In this document: positions 5,200-8,416 of the stretch, piece after piece
How positions within the stretch are numbered: the stretch's first letter is position 1
How the letters are laid out: each line of letters begins with the position of its first letter
Assembly: GCA_900766635.1 (NCBI GenBank)
Contig: CAAFWA010000299.1
Location: 1 to 8,416 of the forward strand
From: an uncultured Acinetobacter sp.
GTDB taxonomy: Bacteria > Pseudomonadota > Gammaproteobacteria > Pseudomonadales > Moraxellaceae
Length of the DNA: 8,416 nt
Reading direction: 5' to 3'
The notes under the pieces: model-generated
The model's database searches: none
What the model saw: only the letters and a program-made list of their open reading frames with translations
What the model was told of the DNA's origin: nothing
Made by a program: the position numbers and the translations under genes

Positions 5200-7002
5200 A
5201 TGAATTTATGGCAACTGTTTCAAAAACTTCGACCTTTTGTACGTCCTTATCGGTGGTTGGTGCTTGCAACCTTAACCTTAACCTTTGTTGGTGCATTTAC
5301 GGCGCAGGTCAATGCACTTACCTTACAATATGCTGTAGATCAAATTGATGCTCTCCTCAAACAAGGTCTTGGTTTAGAGGCAGGTTGGCATATTTTAATC
5401 ACCATTTCTGTGATTTTACTTAGTAAAGAAGTGATTAGTGCCTTGGTACAGTTTGGGCAAAAGTTTTATGGCGAAAAGCTCAAAATTTTAGTTTCACAAG
5501 ATTTAGCACAAGGCATTATCGAGAAGTTTTTAACCTACCGTTTGGCTTTTTTTAATCAAGAGCATAACCAAGCAGGCAAATTGCAAACCCGTATTGATCG
5601 GGGGATTGGCTCGCTCACCCGCTTAGTACAAATCTTTTTTATTGATATTTTACCGCTGTTTACTAGTGCCTTGGTGGCCTTAGGCTTAATGTACTATGCC
5701 AACGTTTATGTGGGTTTAGTCGCCACTGCCATTGTACCGATTTATTTTTGGCTGACCTATCAACAAGCAAAAAAGTTAGGCAGTTGGCGCCGTAATTTAC
5801 GTGATGGTCGTGAGAAAAAAAGCCAAGGCATTTTAAGTATTATTAATTCGATTACCGTCATTAAGTCGTTTAACCGTGAACATATTGAAGCGACCAAGCA
5901 ACTGACTTTACAGCGTGAATTAACTGAAAATCAGATGCATACACGCCAAACTAGCTTTATTTTTGATGGTTTAAAAACCTTTATTGAGCAAATTGGCATT
6001 GTACTGATTATTATCTTAACCGCTTATTTTGTTCTTGATGGACAAATGAGCATTGGGATGATTATGTACCATGTGTTGTTGTTTAATAATGTCTCTGCAC
6101 CGATTCGCTCCTTGCATCGTATTTATGATGAAGTCAACGATGCCATGATTTACTCAGAAAGCTTCTTTAACATTCTAGAAGCCGATGATGAAATCGAATC
6201 GAGCGGTACGCTCAAACCTGCGATTCGTGGACAATTTCAGCTCAGCCATGTGAATTTCTTTTATCCAAATGGTCATCATGCGCTCAAAGATATTTCGATG
6301 ACTATTCAACCCAATAAAATTACTGCTTTAGTGGGTTTATCAGGGGCAGGAAAATCCACGTTAATTAGTTTATTAGATAAATTTTATTTACCTCAAAATG
6401 GCGTGATCCAACTCGATGGCGTCGATATTAACGACATCGACACACAATATTTACGTGATCAAATTGGCTTGGTGCTGCAAAAAAATCATATTTTCCAAGG
6501 CTCTATTTTTGACAATATTCGTTATGGCAAAACCCAAGCCACTGAGCAGGAAGTGTATTTGGCAGCGCAAAAAGCCTCGATTCACGAGCAAATTTTACAA
6601 CTGCCTGACGGTTATCATAGCGATGCTTTAATGCTCTCTGGGGGACAACAACAACGCATTGCCATTGCACGGATGTTCTTAAAAAATCCACCGATTATTT
6701 TCTTAGATGAACCAACTGCGAGTTTAGATGCGATTGCCACCGAACAAATTAAACACAGTTTAGATGAAATTAAACAAGGCCGTACGGTGATCATTATTTC
6801 GCATAGTTTGTCGCAAATTATTGATGCCGATTACACCTATGTGATGAAAGAGGGCATGATTGCCGAACACGGTGAGCATGAAACGCTTTACCATCAAGAT
6901 GGCGTATATAAAGAAATTTTTGATGCAATGGCCAAAAGCCTCAATATCGAGAAAATTGCCAAAACCTTTGAAGATGATAGCGAGGAAGAAACCCATAGCT
7001 AA
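5200..7002 (+). CDS. ABC transporter, fused permease/ATPase (type I exporter half-transporter, MsbA-like architecture)
   Basis: A 600-residue inner-membrane half-transporter that should work as a dimer and export an unknown substrate. The N-terminal transmembrane domain (about 15-310) has hydrophobic segments near 19-40, 62-85, two around 147-185, and a pair near 262-300. The C-terminal ATPase has Walker A GLSGAGKST (379-387), Q-loop Q427, signature LSGGQQQR (479-486), Walker B IIFLDEP with D503 and E504, and switch H535. The catalytic glutamate and canonical signature imply two competent sites in a homodimer. An acidic tail ends DDSEEETHS. The ribosome site before ATG 5200 is weak. It has its own transcription unit between the upstream terminator and the convergent hairpin at 7033. 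No partner half-transporter or accessory gene lies beside it, so substrate (lipid, peptide or drug) cannot be inferred. Confidence 0.92.
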   Translation: MNLWQLFQKLRPFVRPYRWLVLATLTLTFVGAFTAQVNALTLQYAVDQIDALLKQGLGLEAGWHILITISVILLSKEVISALVQFGQKFYGEKLKILVSQDLAQGIIEKFLTYRLAFFNQEHNQAGKLQTRIDRGIGSLTRLVQIFFIDILPLFTSALVALGLMYYANVYVGLVATAIVPIYFWLTYQQAKKLGSWRRNLRDGREKKSQGILSIINSITVIKSFNREHIEATKQLTLQRELTENQMHTRQTSFIFDGLKTFIEQIGIVLIIILTAYFVLDGQMSIGMIMYHVLLFNNVSAPIRSLHRIYDEVNDAMIYSESFFNILEADDEIESSGTLKPAIRGQFQLSHVNFFYPNGHHALKDISMTIQPNKITALVGLSGAGKSTLISLLDKFYLPQNGVIQLDGVDINDIDTQYLRDQIGLVLQKNHIFQGSIFDNIRYGKTQATEQEVYLAAQKASIHEQILQLPDGYHSDALMLSGGQQQRIAIARMFLKNPPIIFLDEPTASLDAIATEQIKHSLDEIKQGRTVIIISHSLSQIIDADYTYVMKEGMIAEHGEHETLYHQDGVYKEIFDAMAKSLNIEKIAKTFEDDSEEETHS

Positions 7003-7032
7003 GAGGTACACCATTACGTATAAGGCAATAAA

Positions 7033-7055
7033 AAAGCTCCTCAGTGAGGAGCTTT
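7033..7055 (-). terminator. Convergent terminator between the ABC gene and pgsA
   Basis: A perfect 10-bp stem AAAGCTCCTC (7033-7042), loop of 3, GAGGAGCTTT (7046-7055). On the minus strand it is followed by Ts and sits 4 nt after the pgsA stop, so it is a strong pgsA terminator. On the plus strand the trailing T run is only three, so it should end the ABC transcript less efficiently. Confidence 0.88.
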
Positions 7056-7059
7056 GAAG

Positions 7060-7647
7060 TTAAGGCTGTTTTAGATAAGGCCATGCGGCTTTTAAATAAA
7101 TAAACATCGACCATAGAGTTAAAATCACTGCGGTATACAGCAATAAATACGCTAAAGTCTCAAGCGGTGGCCAATTGAGCAAAAATACTGAAATCGCAAT
7201 CATTTGAAATGCGGTTTTATATTTACCAACTGCCGAAACAGCCACACTGGTACGTGCACCAAGCTCTGCCATCCACTCACGCAAAGCCGATACGGTAATT
7301 TCGCGTGAAATAATCACAATTGCTGCAAATGCCATAGAAATCGTAGGTTGCCATTGCACCAACACAATTAAAGCTGCGGCTACCATTAGTTTATCAGCCA
7401 CAGGATCTAAAAAGCGTCCAAATGCTGAGGTTTGATTGAGTGTACGAGCCAAATAGCCATCGAACCAATCAGTGACTGCTGCAATTACAAAAATTGCAGT
7501 CAATATAATATGGCGCGTCATGCTACCGTCATGACCATCTACCCCTACGGCTGGCGGCCAATACGCCACCAATAAAAATACGGGTATTAACGCAATGCGC
7601 GCCAAGGTCAAGATATTAGGAATATTCAGGATACGACCTGTTGTCAT
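7060..7647 (-). CDS. pgsA: CDP-diacylglycerol--glycerol-3-phosphate 3-phosphatidyltransferase PgsA
   Basis: Inner-membrane enzyme that transfers the phosphatidyl group from CDP-diacylglycerol to sn-glycerol-3-phosphate, making phosphatidylglycerophosphate, the committed step to phosphatidylglycerol and cardiolipin. The 195-residue product has the complete CDP-alcohol phosphatidyltransferase signature at residues 60-85: D60, D63-G64, A67-R68, G77, D81 and D85. Hydrophobic segments lie near 12-30, 45-60, 86-120 and 148-190, matching the multi-pass family. It starts MTTGRILNIPNILTLARI, which aligns with the family N terminus. The frame is open upstream to a TTG at 7683, and GGGGAAG lies closer to a TTG at 7659 and GTG at 7653 than to the ATG, so the exact start is uncertain. 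It lies 134 bp downstream of uvrC, an order common in gammaproteobacteria. Confidence 0.95.
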   Translation of the reverse strand: MTTGRILNIPNILTLARIALIPVFLLVAYWPPAVGVDGHDGSMTRHIILTAIFVIAAVTDWFDGYLARTLNQTSAFGRFLDPVADKLMVAAALIVLVQWQPTISMAFAAIVIISREITVSALREWMAELGARTSVAVSAVGKYKTAFQMIAISVFLLNWPPLETLAYLLLYTAVILTLWSMFIYLKAAWPYLKQP

Positions 7648-7781
7648 AGACACCGCCAACGCTTCCCCATGCTGTAGATCCAACCAGCCAATGATTTTGG
7701 TTTTTTCGTGTGAATAGTGCCACTTTATACGAAATGCCCTACAGTGTCACTAGCGTAAATGCGTGGGCTCAGGGCGAGCCT

Positions 7782-8416
7782 CTACTCATGTAAGACTTTA
7801 TAGATGGTACGTGCCATGACTGCACCTAAACCCGGCACTAAACTTAAGTCTTTTTCAGAGGCTTTGAGTACACCTTGAATCCCGCCAAAATGGGTGAGTA
7901 AATCACGGCGACGTTTTGGCCCTAAGCCGGGAATGGCTTCTAAGACCGAAGAACTACGGCGTTTATCACGTTTGGCTCGATGTTTGGTAATGGCAAAGCG
8001 GTGTGCTTCATCACGTACTTGTTGAATTAAATGTAAAGCTTTATGGTCTTCGGGTAATTGAACCTTGCGCCCATCGGTGAAATGTAGGGTTTCTAAGCCC
8101 GGTTTACGCCCCTCACCTTTCGAAACACCCACCAAAAAAGCCTGCTCAGTTAAACCCAATTCTTGCATCACTTGCATCGCCATATTGAGCTGCCCTTTGC
8201 CGCCATCAATCAGCAGTAAATCAGGCAACATATGTTTGCTATAACGTCGAGTTAACGCTTGGCGCATGGCGGCATAATCATCCCCCTCGGTAATCTCTTC
8301 AATACTAAATTGACGATAATCACGTTTACGCATGCCCCCGCTGTCAAATACCACACACGATGCAATCGTTGCCTCGCCCATGGTATGCGAGATATCAAAA
8401 CATTCAATTCGATCAA
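7782..8416 (-). CDS. uvrC: UvrABC excinuclease subunit UvrC, partial (5' part outside window)
   Basis: Nuclease subunit of UvrABC nucleotide excision repair; it incises both sides of a lesion held by UvrB. Only the C-terminal 210 residues or so of an expected total near 600 are present; the frame runs off the right edge, so the internal Met at 8381 is not the start. What is visible is the RNase H-like domain that makes the 5' cut: [12 protein letters not shown] at the edge, [18 protein letters not shown] and [10 protein letters not shown]. These contain the counterparts of the E. coli catalytic residues D399, D438, D466 and H538. The tandem helix-hairpin-helix DNA-binding tail follows, with [13 protein letters not shown] and [12 protein letters not shown], ending KVLHE. 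The GIY-YIG 3'-incision domain and the UVR motif lie outside. The stop is TAG. Confidence 0.97.
   Translation of the reverse strand, partial: DRIECFDISHTMGEATIASCVVFDSGGMRKRDYRQFSIEEITEGDDYAAMRQALTRRYSKHMLPDLLLIDGGKGQLNMAMQVMQELGLTEQAFLVGVSKGEGRKPGLETLHFTDGRKVQLPEDHKALHLIQQVRDEAHRFAITKHRAKRDKRRSSSVLEAIPGLGPKRRRDLLTHFGGIQGVLKASEKDLSLVPGLGAVMARTIYKVLHE

Noticed and set aside
6860..7057. 65-codon plus-strand frame over the end of the ABC gene
   Set aside because: It is a shifted frame of the ABC gene with Lys-rich, non-protein-like composition; its end runs into the terminator hairpin.
7766..7780. Hairpin GGCTC-5-GAGCC between uvrC and pgsA as a uvrC terminator
   Set aside because: The stem is only 5 bp and no T run follows it on the minus strand, so uvrC and pgsA may be co-transcribed.

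Overview
The window is a stretch of bacterial core chromosome, most likely from Acinetobacter or a close relative in the Moraxellaceae. The assignment is by recognition: the AT-leaning composition, the YqgE, RuvX, PpnP, RecN and PgsA proteins and the gene order all look like that genus. No database search was run. Both ends cut through genes.

Layout, left to right. (1) Minus strand: the 5' part of rlmB (23S rRNA 2'-O-methyltransferase), preceded on the same strand by ppnP (broad-specificity nucleoside phosphorylase) with its own terminator. (2) A 306-bp divergent intergenic region holds candidate promoters for ppnP and recN and several inverted repeats. (3) Plus strand: recN (SMC-like repair ATPase), yqgE (UPF0301) and ruvX/yqgF (RNase H-fold nuclease). 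yqgE and ruvX overlap by 8 bp, and a tetraloop terminator closes the group. (4) A 281-bp AT-rich gap is followed by a stand-alone IclR-family regulator with its own terminator, then a 600-residue type I ABC exporter (fused membrane and ATPase domains). (5) Minus strand, convergent: pgsA (phosphatidylglycerophosphate synthase) and the 3' third of uvrC (excision nuclease), in the uvrC-pgsA order common in gammaproteobacteria. A strong hairpin separates pgsA from the ABC gene.

Themes are DNA repair (recN, uvrC, possibly ruvX), RNA maturation (rlmB, ruvX), nucleoside salvage (ppnP), phospholipid synthesis (pgsA), and one regulator and one transporter of unknown ligand. All motifs needed for activity are present in the complete genes. 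I see no frameshifts, insertion sequences, CRISPR arrays, tRNAs or phage genes, and nothing that looks like a new multi-gene system. The items most worth a second look are modest: palindromes in the ppnP/recN intergenic region, a possible gene remnant upstream of the IclR regulator, the unknown regulon of that regulator, and several non-standard start choices.
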